Positions 54,787-63,937 of a DNA stretch of 64,000 nucleotides are shown here, piece after piece. The first letter of the stretch is position 1, and each line of letters begins with the position of its first letter. The translations under genes were made by a program, and so were the position numbers. A model generated the notes under the pieces. That model worked only from the letters and a program-made list of their open reading frames with translations, was not told where the DNA came from and did not search any database. Source of the stretch: Streptomyces bicolor (GTDB lineage: Bacteria > Actinomycetota > Actinomycetes > Streptomycetales > Streptomycetaceae); NCBI RefSeq assembly GCF_000719285.1, contig NZ_JOFS01000035.1:1-64000 (forward strand). The letters run 5' to 3'.

Positions 54787-55835
54787 ACCCGACCGGCGAC
54801 CTGGTGGATCTTGCGCGGGCCCTGGTGGACATCCCTTCCGAGAGCGGGGACGAGACCGGTCTCGCGGACGCCATGGAGTCCGCCCTGCGCGGCTGCGTGC
54901 ACCTGACGGTGGAACGCATCGGCAACTCCCTCGTGGCCCGCACCGACTCGGGCCGCGCCGAGCGGGTGGTCATCGGCGGCCACCTGGACACCGTCCCGGC
55001 CGCCGGGAACCTTCCTTCCCGGCTGGACGGTGAGCTGCTCCACGGGCTCGGAGCGTGCGACATGAAGGGCGGCGTCGCCGTCGCCCTGCGCCTCGCGGCC
55101 ACCCTCACCGCACCGGTGCGCAACGTCACGTACGTCTTCTACGAGTGCGAGGAGGTGTCTGGTGACCGCAACGGCCTGAACCGCATCGCCGCCGAGCGCC
55201 CCGAGCTGCTCAAGGCGGACCTCGCGATCCTCATGGAGCCGTCCGACGCGGGCGTCGAGGCGGGCTGCCAGGGCGTCCTGAACGCGGACATCACGGTGCG
55301 CGGCGAGCGCGCGCACACCGCCCGCTCATGGAAGGGCGTCAACGCCGCGCACCGAGCGGCCGCCGTGCTCCGGCGCCTCGACGACCACGCCGCCGAGCGG
55401 ATCGTCATCGACGGCCTGGAGTACCGCGAAGGGCTGAACGCGGTCGCCGTGCGCGCGGGCATCGCCGAGAACGTCGTCCCCGACACCTGTGTGATCACGG
55501 TCAACCTGCGCTTCGCGCCCAGCCGTTCGGCCGGGCAGGCCGAGGCCTATCTGCGCGGACTCTTCCCCGAGTACGACGTCGAGGTCACCGAGGTCGTGCC
55601 GGGCGCGCTGCCCGGGCTCGGACAGGGCCCGGTCGCCTCGCTCGTCGAGGTTCTGGGTGTCACCCCCCGCCCCAAGCTGGGCTGGACCGACGTCGCCCGC
55701 TTCGCCGCGCTGGGCACGCCCGCGCTCAACTACGGCCCCGGCGACCCGACGCTCGCGCACACCGCCGGGGAGTACGTGCCCGTGGGGCAGTTGCGGGAGT
55801 GCGAGGCCCGGCTGGCGGCCTGGCTGAGCGGCTGA
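54774..55835 (+). CDS. M20 peptidase, DapE/ArgE-like N-acyl-amino acid deacylase
   Basis: 353 residues from ATG 54774 (CAGGAGGAG upstream). Zinc ligands and catalytic acids are in place: GGHLDTVP, LGACDMKGGVAVAL, FYECEEVSGDRNG, LMEPSD and LAHTAGEYVP. The lid/dimerisation domain is intact. The sequence is closest to succinyl-diaminopimelate desuccinylase, but a separate biosynthetic role is unlikely here: clustering with a GNAT acyltransferase and an NSAR-type racemase suggests hydrolysis of N-acyl (N-succinyl) L-amino acids. A bidirectional terminator follows. Confidence 0.88.
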   Translation: MASLNPTGDLVDLARALVDIPSESGDETGLADAMESALRGCVHLTVERIGNSLVARTDSGRAERVVIGGHLDTVPAAGNLPSRLDGELLHGLGACDMKGGVAVALRLAATLTAPVRNVTYVFYECEEVSGDRNGLNRIAAERPELLKADLAILMEPSDAGVEAGCQGVLNADITVRGERAHTARSWKGVNAAHRAAAVLRRLDDHAAERIVIDGLEYREGLNAVAVRAGIAENVVPDTCVITVNLRFAPSRSAGQAEAYLRGLFPEYDVEVTEVVPGALPGLGQGPVASLVEVLGVTPRPKLGWTDVARFAALGTPALNYGPGDPTLAHTAGEYVPVGQLRECEARLAAWLSG

Positions 55836-55841
55836 ACGCCA

Positions 55842-55888
55842 ACCGGTGATTCCCGTCTACGGCCTGCCCGCAGGTGGGAATCACCGGT
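55842..55888. terminator. Bidirectional terminator between deacylase and pucR
   Basis: ACCGGTGATTCCC (55842-55854) and GGGAATCACCGGT (55876-55888) form a perfect 13-bp stem that overlaps the stop codon of the convergent PucR gene. Confidence 0.8.
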
Positions 55889-57461
55889 CGGTGCCCCGCA
55901 GGCCACCGAGCGTCCGCAGCTGCAACCACAGCACCAACCGCTCGTCCGGTTCGTCCAGATCGATGCCGAGGTGCTGCTGCGCCTGCCTGATGCGGTACCG
56001 GCAGGTGTTGGGGTGCACGGCGAGCAGCTTCGCCGCGCGCGCCATGTCGCATCCGGCGTCCAGCCAGCACACCAGGGTCCTGGCGTAGTCGGTGCCCTGC
56101 TCGGCGTCGTACGCCAGCACCTCCCGCCAGGCTCCTTCCGTCAACTCCCGCTGCTTGCCGATGAGTTCACGCAGCCGGAGGAGGGTGACGCGGGGGCGTA
56201 CGTCGGTCACGGCAGCGACATCCTCGTCCGGCCCGAGCACCCGCAGGACGAGGTCGGCGTCGTCCCGTGAGCCGCGCACGGCCGCCAGGTCCGCGACCAC
56301 GTCACCCAGCCCCGCCCGCACCGGCACCCGCAGCGCCTGACCCGCGCGGCGCACGATGTCCTCGACGAGTCGCTTGTGCCGCTCCCCACCGCGCTCACCG
56401 GCCACCGGCAGCAGCGCGTACACCCTCCCGTCCACCAGCACGCACGCGTGCCGCCCGTAGCGCGCCTCGCACTGGAGCCGTACGAGGTCCAGCAGCCGCA
56501 GTGCGGTCTGTTCTCCGTCTGGCGCGGACACCGCTCCGTCGAGTGCGAAGGCCGCGACACGGACCGGGGCGTCGGCGGCGAGGCCGAGGCGGTGGGCGGC
56601 GCCGGCGGGATCGGCGGTGCCGTCGAGGAGACGGCGCAGCAAGTCGCTCGTCAGGTGCCGGGACAGTTCCTCGCTTGCCCGGGCCCGCAGCAGGAGGAGG
56701 GCGGCCGTGGATGCGCCCCGGGTGAGCGCCTCCTCGGCATCGGGGCCGAGGTGCCCGTCGTCGACGGCCCACACCGACCCCAGCGTCTCGCCGCCCGCGC
56801 GGATCGCGACAGCAAGTCGCGGCAGCTCGTCGCCGTCGAGCGCGGCGAGGCGCACGGGTCCGGGGGCGGCGAACAGGACGCGGTATTGCTCGGTGTTCTC
56901 GGGGCTGCTCGGTACCTGGCGGCCCAGGATGCCCTGCCGCCTGGCCTCGTCGACGGCCTGCCCGGGGACGGTGGAGTAGGCCAGGATCCGCTGGCGGGCG
57001 TCCTCGATGACGACCGCACCGCCCACGGCCGCGGCCACCGCGTTGGCCAGCGCGAACAGGTCCCCGAAGGCGGCCCCGCCCCCCGCGGGGCCGGGCCGGG
57101 AACCGCTCGCGGACGCCAGCAGCAGGTGGACGTGGTGCCAGGCGGCTTCCTCGTCGACGGTGAGCAGCGCGAGGCCGTGGGCCTTCGCCGCCGCCACTGT
57201 GTCGGGCTGCCCGTCCCTGTCCCGTACCACGAGCCCGGCCATTCCGGCCGCCGCGGCATCGCGGGCCAGCGGCTCGACCTCACCCGCCCGTGCCCCGACG
57301 CACAGCAGCAGGGCGCCGGGCGCGCTGCGCGGAAACGGGGCCCTGGCGTCGTGCAGAAGGACCTCCGAGACGGGTGCGGTGAGGCTGGCCGGGGTGGTGA
57401 GCACACGGAACATGGGCTCGCCGAGGGTGTCGAGAAGTTCCTCGAGGGTGCAGGCGTCCAT
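55881..57461 (-). CDS. PucR-family transcriptional regulator (long form)
   Basis: 526 residues from ATG 57461. The N-terminal PucR ligand domain (MDACTLEELLDTLGE start, ALLLCVGARAGEVEPLARDA) is followed by a GAF-like/GGDEF-like middle (VVIEDARQRILAYSTVPGQA) and the C-terminal HTH_30 (MARAAKLLAVHPNTCRYRIR, QAQQHLGIDL). PucR proteins control purine, amino acid or urate catabolism in response to a metabolite. It lies between, and is divergent from, the acyltransferase-racemase pair, and is convergent with the permease-deacylase pair, so it likely governs all four genes. Confidence 0.9.
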   Translation of the reverse strand: MDACTLEELLDTLGEPMFRVLTTPASLTAPVSEVLLHDARAPFPRSAPGALLLCVGARAGEVEPLARDAAAAGMAGLVVRDRDGQPDTVAAAKAHGLALLTVDEEAAWHHVHLLLASASGSRPGPAGGGAAFGDLFALANAVAAAVGGAVVIEDARQRILAYSTVPGQAVDEARRQGILGRQVPSSPENTEQYRVLFAAPGPVRLAALDGDELPRLAVAIRAGGETLGSVWAVDDGHLGPDAEEALTRGASTAALLLLRARASEELSRHLTSDLLRRLLDGTADPAGAAHRLGLAADAPVRVAAFALDGAVSAPDGEQTALRLLDLVRLQCEARYGRHACVLVDGRVYALLPVAGERGGERHKRLVEDIVRRAGQALRVPVRAGLGDVVADLAAVRGSRDDADLVLRVLGPDEDVAAVTDVRPRVTLLRLRELIGKQRELTEGAWREVLAYDAEQGTDYARTLVCWLDAGCDMARAAKLLAVHPNTCRYRIRQAQQHLGIDLDEPDERLVLWLQLRTLGGLRGTDR

Positions 57462-57571
57462 GGGCGGAGCGGTCTCTTCGGTGGGTGGCGGTCACATGAG
57501 GACGATCGGCATTCTTATCGGACGGTGACCGCTGAGGGCCTTGGCTGATCGCAACAGAGGTCTGGGATCTT

Positions 57572-57589
57572 ATTGTGCCTGAGGACAAT
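57572..57589. promoter_or_regulatory. Inverted repeat ATTGT-N8-ACAAT, possible PucR site
   Basis: It sits in the 161-bp divergent region between pucR and the GNAT gene, 34 bases before the preferred ATG. The GTG at 57575 falls inside it, which argues against that codon being the start. Confidence 0.4.
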
Positions 57590-57622
57590 GGCCGACAGGT
57601 CCTGGCCCTGGAGACTCAAGGC

Positions 57623-58546
57623 ATGACAGCTGTGACGAGCTCCACCGCTGGGTCCGGTGCCCCGGACGGTACGCCGAACGTGGGCGCCCTCGCCGACGCC
57701 GCGGCCCGTACCGCCGGGATCACGGTCCGTACGGTGCACGACGTGGCCGGAATTCGTGCGGTGGCCGACTTCTTCGCCGATGTGTGGCAGACGCCGCGTG
57801 CCACCCCGCCCTACCCCTCGGAGGTGCTGCACAGCCTGGTGCACGCCGGTGGCGCGGTGCACGCGGCGTACCCCGCCGGGCCGTCGGGTGAACGGCTGGC
57901 CGGGGCGGCGGTGGCGGTGTTCGGGCCACCCGCCGAGCGGGAGTTGTACTCGTTCGTGGCCGCGGCGAGTGCGTCCGGCCGGGGCGTCGGCTTCGCGGTC
58001 AAGCAGGCGCAGCGGCTGTGGGCGCTGGAGCGGGGCGCCACCACCATGCGCTGGACCTTCGACCCGCTGGTCAGCCGCAACGCCCGCTTCAACCTGGTCA
58101 AGCTGGGTGCCGTCGGCAGCGAGTACCTCGTCGACTTCTACGGCCCGATGAGCGACGGTGTGAACGACGGCGACGAGAGCGACCGGCTGACCGTCGCGTG
58201 GGACCTGGTGACCGGGACCGCGCGGACGGACGACCCCGCCGAGGGCCGCTCGGCCGCCCATGTCGTGCGCCGGGCACCGGACGGCGGCCCGCTCGCCCTG
58301 CGCGACACGGACAGGCTGTGGTGCCGCGTGCCCGAGGACATCGTCGCTCTACGCGCCGCCGACCCGGCCCTCGCGCTCGACTGGCGGCACGCCGTGCGTG
58401 AGATCTTCACCGAGGCGTACGGCGAGGGCCTGCGCGCGACGGCCATGTCCCGCGACGGCTGGTACCTGCTGACCCGCCACCCGTCCCCGGCCACTTCCAA
58501 GAACCCCTCCGACCCCTCCCATTCCGCTTGCGAGGAGCAGGAATGA
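57623..58546 (+). CDS. GNAT-superfamily acyltransferase (COG3375-like)
   Basis: 307 residues from ATG 57623, preferred because GGAGA lies about 9 bases upstream and an operator-like repeat covers the earlier GTG 57575. The GNAT fold is at residues about 35-190 (IRAVADFFADVWQTP, VHAAYPAGPSGERLAGAAVA, GVGFAVKQAQRLWALERGAT, RWTFDPLVSRNARFNLVKLG). Proteins of this group next to NSAR racemases act as N-succinyltransferases for D-amino acids in the Geobacillus-type pathway. Its stop overlaps the racemase start (ATGA). Confidence 0.85.
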   Translation: MTAVTSSTAGSGAPDGTPNVGALADAAARTAGITVRTVHDVAGIRAVADFFADVWQTPRATPPYPSEVLHSLVHAGGAVHAAYPAGPSGERLAGAAVAVFGPPAERELYSFVAAASASGRGVGFAVKQAQRLWALERGATTMRWTFDPLVSRNARFNLVKLGAVGSEYLVDFYGPMSDGVNDGDESDRLTVAWDLVTGTARTDDPAEGRSAAHVVRRAPDGGPLALRDTDRLWCRVPEDIVALRAADPALALDWRHAVREIFTEAYGEGLRATAMSRDGWYLLTRHPSPATSKNPSDPSHSACEEQE

Positions 58547-59658
58547 AGCTCGAACGCGTTGAACTGCTCCACGTCGCCATCCCGCTCGTCACCCCGTTCC
58601 GTACCTCCTTCGGGACGATGACCAGCAAGGACACCTTCCTGCTGCATGTGGTGACCGACGAGGCCGAGGGCTGGTCGGAGTTCGCCGCCGACCCGCAGCC
58701 GCTGTATTGTTCGGAGTTCGTCGCCGGCGCCGAGATCGTCATCCGGGACTTCCTGCTGCCGCGTGTCGCAGCCCTGCCCGAGCCGACGACCGTGTTCGTC
58801 ACCACCGCCATGGCCTCCGTCAAGGGCCATGAGCTCGCCAAGGCCGCACTGGAAACCGCCCTCCTGGACGCCGAACTGCGCGCCTACGGGATGTCGTTCG
58901 CGACCTTTCTCGGCTCCGTCCACGAACGGGTGCCGGCTGGCGTCTCGGTCGGCATCAAGAACTCCGTGCCCGAACTCCTCGACGACGTCGAGCAGTACCT
59001 CGCCGAGGGCTACCTCCGCATCAAGCTGAAGATCGAGCCGGGCTGGGACGTCGAGCCGGTGCGCGCCGTACGCGAACGCTTCGGCGACGCAATCCCGCTC
59101 CAGGTCGACGCCAACACCGCCTACACGCTCGCTGACGCCGAGCACCTGCGCAGGCTCGACGACTTCGGGCTGTTGCTGATCGAGGAGCCGCTGGAGGAGA
59201 ACAACCTCCACGCCCATGCCCAGCTCCAGAAGCGGCTGGCCACCCCGGTCTGCCTCGACGAGTCGATCCACTCCGCGCGCGACGTGGCGTCCGCGATCGC
59301 GATGGACGCCTGCCGGGTCGTCAACGTCAAACCGGCCCGCGTCGGCGGCTATCCGGAAGCTCGTCGCATCCACGACGTGGCCGCCGCCCACGGCGTGCCC
59401 GTGTGGTGCGGCGGAATGCTGGAGACGGGCATCGGCCGCGCCCCCAACCTGGCACTCGCCGCCCTCCCGGGCTTCACCCTCCCTGGCGACACCTCCGCCT
59501 CCAGCCGCTACTTCGCCGAGGACATCACCGAACCCTTCGTTCTCCAGGACGGCCACCTGCCCGTACCGACCGCCCCGGGCGTCGGCGTCGACCCCCTGCC
59601 GGACGCGCTCGCCCGGTTCACGACGGGGACTCGGGTGTTGTATGCGGGACGGAAGTGA
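58543..59658 (+). CDS. Enolase-superfamily N-succinylamino acid racemase / o-succinylbenzoate synthase
   Basis: 371 residues from ATG 58543. All MLE-subgroup catalytic residues are visible: KxK (RIKLKIEPG), metal ligands in LQVDANTAYT, LIEEPLEENN and CLDESIHSA, and the second lysine VVNVKPARVGGYPE. The OSBS/NSAR family is promiscuous: menaquinone-linked members make o-succinylbenzoate, others racemise N-succinyl- or N-acyl-amino acids. Coupling with a GNAT acyltransferase, and proximity of a deacylase and a permease, points to the racemase function here rather than menaquinone synthesis. Confidence 0.9.
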   Translation: MKLERVELLHVAIPLVTPFRTSFGTMTSKDTFLLHVVTDEAEGWSEFAADPQPLYCSEFVAGAEIVIRDFLLPRVAALPEPTTVFVTTAMASVKGHELAKAALETALLDAELRAYGMSFATFLGSVHERVPAGVSVGIKNSVPELLDDVEQYLAEGYLRIKLKIEPGWDVEPVRAVRERFGDAIPLQVDANTAYTLADAEHLRRLDDFGLLLIEEPLEENNLHAHAQLQKRLATPVCLDESIHSARDVASAIAMDACRVVNVKPARVGGYPEARRIHDVAAAHGVPVWCGGMLETGIGRAPNLALAALPGFTLPGDTSASSRYFAEDITEPFVLQDGHLPVPTAPGVGVDPLPDALARFTTGTRVLYAGRK

Positions 59659-59969
59659 TCAAGCGGCGGTGGTGACGGTGGCGTGGGCGGAGCCGTGTGG
59701 CCGGCAGCTGGTCGGGCACCTGGATGTCAGCCCGCCGCCGTCTGAGGGTGAACGGAGTCGTACGACAGGAGGGGATTTCGTACAAGCGGGACGGCTCCAC
59801 GCCGACCGTAACGGCATCGGCGTGCTGTTCGAGTACGAGGGGCACCCGGCCCGTCCTCAGGGGCGACGCCGACGCCACACCGGACGACGTTGCCATCGCC
59901 CGGATTCTCAGGTCCGGCACGGCACGAAGGATCCCATTCGAAAGGAGGTTGCTTTTCTGCTCCCGGGTT
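59659..59969. other. Stretch downstream of the racemase gene
   Basis: No gene I can support. It corresponds to the degraded 3' part of the integrase relic to its right. Confidence 0.35.
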
Positions 59970-60460
59970 GATTCCCGCACAAGCCGAATCCGCGTTCCGG
60001 CATCACGGTGCAGATCGTAGAACCTGCGCAGCACCGTCTCGCTGTGGGCGACGGTCGACGGGGCATAGCCGAGCCCAGGGGGCATTTTCCCGGTCACCGG
60101 ATTCGGGGCGCCGACGCTGCGGGCCGGCCGCCGCTTGGCCGTGGTCGCTCGCGGGTTGACCGTCAGCTGGATCCCGCAGCTGAAATCCCGAGCATCCACG
60201 CGCGTCGCTCGTTCCCACGACACCTCGACCGCCTGCAGGAACCGCCACCTCCGCAGCAGGTCCATGCCACAGGAGCGGACGGTCGCCGCCGCCTTCCCGG
60301 CCGCGAGCAACTCCTGGAAGAACACCGCGACCGGTGCCACGGCCGCGCCGTCGGCGTCGACGAGCCGATAGGGCTCGTATCGGTCACCGGTCTCCACCAG
60401 CCGACCCCACCGAGGAACGGCCAACCTCGACAGATCCCGCCCGGACAGATGATCGTTCAT
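59970..60460 (-). pseudogene. Tyrosine recombinase (phage/plasmid integrase), N-terminal part only
   Basis: From ATG 60460 the frame gives DLSRLAVPRWGRLVETGDRY, AVFFQELLAAGKAAATVRSC, GMDLLRRWRFLQAVEVSWER (the SAM-like core-binding domain) and GYAPSTVAHSETVLRRFYDL. Homology stops near 59970, before the catalytic R-H-R-Y domain, and the rest is unrelated sequence. Together with the XRE and zinc-finger relics at 42.3-43.6 kb it shows that integrative elements of this type have passed through. Confidence 0.65.
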
Positions 60461-60544
60461 CACGACCGCAGTCCGTACTGGGCGGCAACCCCACCTGTGT
60501 TCTGAACTGCACAATCAATGTGGTTTGTTCAGTCAACGGGGCGT

Positions 60545-60860
60545 GCTCATGTACGCAGTCGGTGCCGTAGGCGCGTCCGCAGTCGCCGAGAGCGAGCTTG
60601 CGGCGCTCGAAGTGGCCGAGGAACTCCTCCCACTCCAGGCGCTGCCAGACGCCGGCCTCGTTCCAGTCCCACAGCCGTCGCCAGCAGGTCATGCCCCGAG
60701 CCGAAACCGAGTTCCTGGGGCAGGTACTCCCACTGGATTCCGGTGTGCAGCACGTACAGGCTCCCGCACAGCACCTCCCGCTCCCGCAGCGGTTTCCGGC
60801 CCGGGTACCGAAAGCGCCGCTCACGCCGCGGCAGCAGCGGCTGCTCGCGAGTTCTGCATG
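60545..60860 (-). mobile_element. IS5-family transposase N-terminal relic
   Basis: One frame reads YPGRKPLRERE...LCGSLYVLHTGIQWEYLPQE, LGFGSG and the next MTCWRRLWDWNEAGVWQRLE. These are consecutive segments of an IS5 (IS427-like) transposase with a frameshift between them. Confidence 0.7.
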
Positions 60861-61143
60861 GAGGACCTGAAGTTCCCGTTCGCCGATGCCGCTGCTGTCG
60901 GCCACATGGCTATGTCGCGGTCCCCATCCCCGGCGGGCCGCTGTCGCGTCGACTTCCCCCGGACCTCAACCGCAGACGTGTACGAACGCATGGGCTTCGC
61001 CATCCCTCCACCACGACAATCCCGAGGGGTCACGGTTCCCACCGGTTTCGCACGCGTATCCGCGCGGTGGCTGGGAACCAGCAGCGGTGGAAGCAGTACG
61101 ACAAGTCACCGTGGCCGGCGGCGGGCGGGCCGGAGAAGGTGTG

Positions 61144-61581
61144 ATGGCGACCGAATCGCATGGGGGCGGCAAAGCGTCTTCGGAAGACAACCAGGACTGG
61201 GAGGTCAGGTTTGACGGGGGATTTGGTGATGTGACCGGAGCCCGCCTCGGCGCGGAGGAGTTTCTGACCCAGCTTGCGCGGTCCTCACCGCCGGCGACGC
61301 CCGAGTACCGGGACGACATCCTGCTGGTCGTCAGCGAGCTTGCCGCCAACGCCATCCAGTACGCCCCGGGGCCGTTCGGAGTGACGATGCGTAAGGGGTA
61401 CGACGGTGTGCACGTGACAGTCAGCGACACGAGCACTACCGCACCGGCCCCGCGCCCCTTCCACCCGGGCAAGGGCGGTGGCGGCGGTATCGGCTGGTAT
61501 CTGATCCACACCTTGTGTGACCAGGTCAGCGTGGTGGTGCGTGAGGACGGCAAGGACGTGCACGTGTTCCTGCCGTGGTGA
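61144..61581 (+). CDS. HATPase_c ATP-binding protein (RsbW-like anti-sigma kinase type)
   Basis: 145 residues from ATG 61144 (GGAGAAGG upstream). The GHKL ATPase fold is shown by the N box VVSELAANAIQYAPG, VTVSDTSTTAPAP (G1-like) and GGGGIGWYLIHTLCDQVSVV (G2). Small stand-alone proteins of this type in Streptomyces act as serine kinases/anti-sigma factors. The N-terminal 30 residues are variable. It is convergent with a second HATPase gene. Confidence 0.85.
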   Translation: MATESHGGGKASSEDNQDWEVRFDGGFGDVTGARLGAEEFLTQLARSSPPATPEYRDDILLVVSELAANAIQYAPGPFGVTMRKGYDGVHVTVSDTSTTAPAPRPFHPGKGGGGGIGWYLIHTLCDQVSVVVREDGKDVHVFLPW

Positions 61582-61605
61582 GTTGCCCGCCCCACGAGCG
61601 CACAC

Positions 61606-62046
61606 TTACATCAGCGGCACCAGCACGCTCACCGTCTTGCCGCCCTTCCGGCGGCACTCGATGTGGATCTCGCGGGACAGGCGGATGATCAGCGGCCATC
61701 CGTAGCCGCTGCCCTCGTGCGCGTGGGGCAGTGTGCCGGACCCGTAGGCGGCGGAGGGAACGGCGTCGCTGTAGTCGTGCACGCTCAGCCGCACGCCCTC
61801 GGGAAGAAGGTCCACCTCGAACCCGGCGAGGCCGCCGCCGTGCCGTATGGCGTTGGTGACCAGTTCCGACACGACCAGCAGGAGATCCATGACGGCTCGC
61901 TCACTCGCCGGGCCGGACGGTGCACACCAGTGGTCTCCCACGACCGCCCGCACGTGACTGCGTGCCGTCGCCGCGCTGGTGACCGGGACCGACCGGGTAC
62001 GCGCCGTCGCGCCGTCCCGGGGCGAACGGCGCTGCACCGGCCTCAC
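61606..62046 (-). CDS. HATPase_c ATP-binding protein
   Basis: 146 residues from ATG 62046. The N box is DLLLVVSELVTNAIRHGGG, followed by RLSVHDYSDAVPSAAY and HEGSGYGWPLIIRLSREIHI. It is a typical regulatory kinase of the RsbW-like family with a short variable N-terminus. It lies near a SigB/F-type sigma factor gene, which may be its partner, although a PRC-barrel and a DUF5133 gene lie between. Confidence 0.85.
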   Translation of the reverse strand: MRPVQRRSPRDGATARTRSVPVTSAATARSHVRAVVGDHWCAPSGPASERAVMDLLLVVSELVTNAIRHGGGLAGFEVDLLPEGVRLSVHDYSDAVPSAAYGSGTLPHAHEGSGYGWPLIIRLSREIHIECRRKGGKTVSVLVPLM

Positions 62047-62197
62047 GGTAGCTCGTGCGCTGCCGGCGGCATGCCCATCACTTCCCGAGCATCGCAGGCA
62101 GACACCAGGAGGACTTCGGTTTCTGTCACTTCACCATTCCTCGCACGCTGTCGTCTCCGCTCCTCGTGGTCCGTTCGGGGCGCGCATGTGGCTTCTG

Positions 62198-62569
62198 CTA
62201 CCCGCTTGCGCCCGAACCATGGGGCAAAGCGGCGTAATAGGCACCGACGGCGGACAGGTACTCAGGATCGAGCGTCTCGCGGTCCGTCCTGAAGCGGGGA
62301 GCCGCCTTGGCTTCCGCTCGGGTACACGCCACCGTGATCGTCCGGGTCTCCAGGTCGATACTCGTGACCGTGCCCGCGGGGATCACCAGACTCCTGCCGA
62401 ACACCCATGCGCCGGTGTCGACGATCAAGTGCCGCAGGGGAGTGTCGTCGGCCTGGCGGTCGACATGACCGATGACCCCGTCGGTCGCCTCGACCGTGAA
62501 GCCCGTGAGGGCATGCCCCTCCTGGTGGCCGCTCCCAGGAGGGTACGACCAGATTCCGCCGGTGCTCAC
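62198..62569 (-). CDS. PRC-barrel domain protein
   Basis: 123 residues from GTG 62569 (AAGAAGG upstream). The PRC-barrel core is ALTGFTVEATDGVIGHVDRQ, LRHLIVDTGAWVFGRSLVIP and VTSIDLETRTITVACTRAEA. The C-terminal tail resembles stress proteins of the general stress regulon in actinobacteria. It is probably cytoplasmic. Same strand as the sigma factor and DUF5133 genes. Confidence 0.85.
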   Translation of the reverse strand: MSTGGIWSYPPGSGHQEGHALTGFTVEATDGVIGHVDRQADDTPLRHLIVDTGAWVFGRSLVIPAGTVTSIDLETRTITVACTRAEAKAAPRFRTDRETLDPEYLSAVGAYYAALPHGSGASG

Positions 62570-62618
62570 ATCGTCGCCTTCTTCCTTTCGCTGCCTCTTG
62601 CCTGTGCGTTCGCCCAGC

Positions 62619-62852
62619 TCAACCGGCGATCGCCGACGACTCGGAGTCGTGCCAGGCGGCGAGCAGGCGGCGGGCCGTTTCCACGGCCCGGCCCACCTCG
62701 CGCGTTCCGGTCGACACGCACAGTGCGCAGGCCAGGTCCTGCGCCCACAGGTCGCTTCGGCCCGCACCGGCCTCCCCGTCGCCCTCTCGGGTCGTGAGCG
62801 TCTGGTACTCCTCGACGAGCCTGCGCAGCATCGCCGGATGGGGCATCAGCAT
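62619..62852 (-). CDS. DUF5133 protein
   Basis: 77 residues from ATG 62852 (CAGGAG upstream). The sequence MLMPHPAMLRRLVEEYQTLT, DLACALCVSTGTREVGRAVE, TARRLLA matches the Streptomyces family DUF5133 over its whole length. These short proteins are often located next to sigma factor and stress genes. Function unknown. Confidence 0.8.
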   Translation of the reverse strand: MLMPHPAMLRRLVEEYQTLTTREGDGEAGAGRSDLWAQDLACALCVSTGTREVGRAVETARRLLAAWHDSESSAIAG

Positions 62853-62946
62853 GTCGATCGGCTCCTGGAAAGTCGTCGCCGCGCCCGCCCGCCGAGCGAG
62901 GCGGCCGGGCCTGCGTAGGGGCCTCGGGAACGCGGCTGCTGCTGCG

Positions 62947-63810
62947 TCATCCGGCCCTGCCGTTGTCGCCGCGGTCCTCCGGCCCTGGCTGTGGGTCCAG
63001 GACCTCGTGCCGCACCCGCGCGCAGCACCGGCTGATGAGGCGGGAGACGTGCATCTGCGAGATGCCCAGGCACTCGGCGATGCGGCTCTGGGTCATGTCC
63101 TCGAAGAAGCGCATGTACAGGATGGCGCGCTCACGTTCGGGCAGGCGCCGCAGACCTTCCTTGGCCGCCTCCCGGTCGATGACGACGTCGTACGCCTCCT
63201 CGCAGGTGCCGAGCGTGTCGGCGAGGCTGAAGCCGTCGTCGCTCGAGGACATCTCCGCGTCGAGGGACAGGGTGCTGAAGCTCTCTATGGCTTCCAAGCC
63301 GGCGTTGACCTCCTCCTCGGTGAGCCCCGTGTGGGCGGCGATCTCCGCGACCGAGGGGGCGGAGCCGCCGGGGGAGTCGGCGAGGTCGCGGCGCGCGATC
63401 CGCACCTTGTTGCGCACCTCCTGGACACGACGGGGGACCCTGAGGGCCCACATCCGGTCGCGGAAGTGCCGCTTGATCTCCCCGGTGATGGTGGGTACGG
63501 CGTAGCTTTCGAAGGCCCCTCGTCCGGGCTCGTACCGGTCGATGGCCTTCACCAGTCCCAGGGCCGCCACTTGGCGCAGATCCTCGAGTGACTCACCGCG
63601 ATTGCGGAACTTGCCGGCAATGCGGTGGGCCATGGGCAGCCACGCCTCGGTCAGCCGGTCGCGTACCGCGTCTCGCTCGGGCCCATCGGGCAGAGCGGCC
63701 AGGTGGGCGAAGTCGGCCGCGGTGTCGGGGGCGTCGTCGTGGACGCGTCCGCCGGCCACGCGGGGACGGGCAGAGATGTCGGAACCATGTGCGGACGGTT
63801 CAACCAGCAT
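62947..63810 (-). CDS. SigB/SigF/SigG-family RNA polymerase sigma factor
   Basis: 287 residues from ATG 63810 (AGGAG upstream). Region 2 is MAHRIAGKFRNRGESLEDLR, QVAALGLVKAIDRYEPGRG, region 3 SVAEIAAHTGLTEEEVNAGL, and region 4 FFEDMTQSRIAECLGISQMH, VSRLISRC. All are complete, typical of group 3 stress/developmental sigma factors controlled by anti-sigma kinases. HATPase proteins nearby are candidate regulators. A GTTT-N15-GGGCAT element upstream suggests autoregulation. Confidence 0.93.
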   Translation of the reverse strand: MLVEPSAHGSDISARPRVAGGRVHDDAPDTAADFAHLAALPDGPERDAVRDRLTEAWLPMAHRIAGKFRNRGESLEDLRQVAALGLVKAIDRYEPGRGAFESYAVPTITGEIKRHFRDRMWALRVPRRVQEVRNKVRIARRDLADSPGGSAPSVAEIAAHTGLTEEEVNAGLEAIESFSTLSLDAEMSSSDDGFSLADTLGTCEEAYDVVIDREAAKEGLRRLPERERAILYMRFFEDMTQSRIAECLGISQMHVSRLISRCCARVRHEVLDPQPGPEDRGDNGRAG

Positions 63811-63937
63811 GCGGGAACAGCTCCTGAAAATGCGTTCTCAGGGAATCTCCGTGGGAAACGGTGCACGGGGCACTGGGCCCCGGAGCGGTCACACCTCACG
63901 CACCGGTGCGCCTCTGGTCCGAAGCACGAAAACCCGC

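Noticed and set aside
57575..57622. GTG 57575 as start of the GNAT gene
   Set aside because: No ribosome site and it lies within an inverted repeat; ATG 57623 has GGAGA at proper distance.
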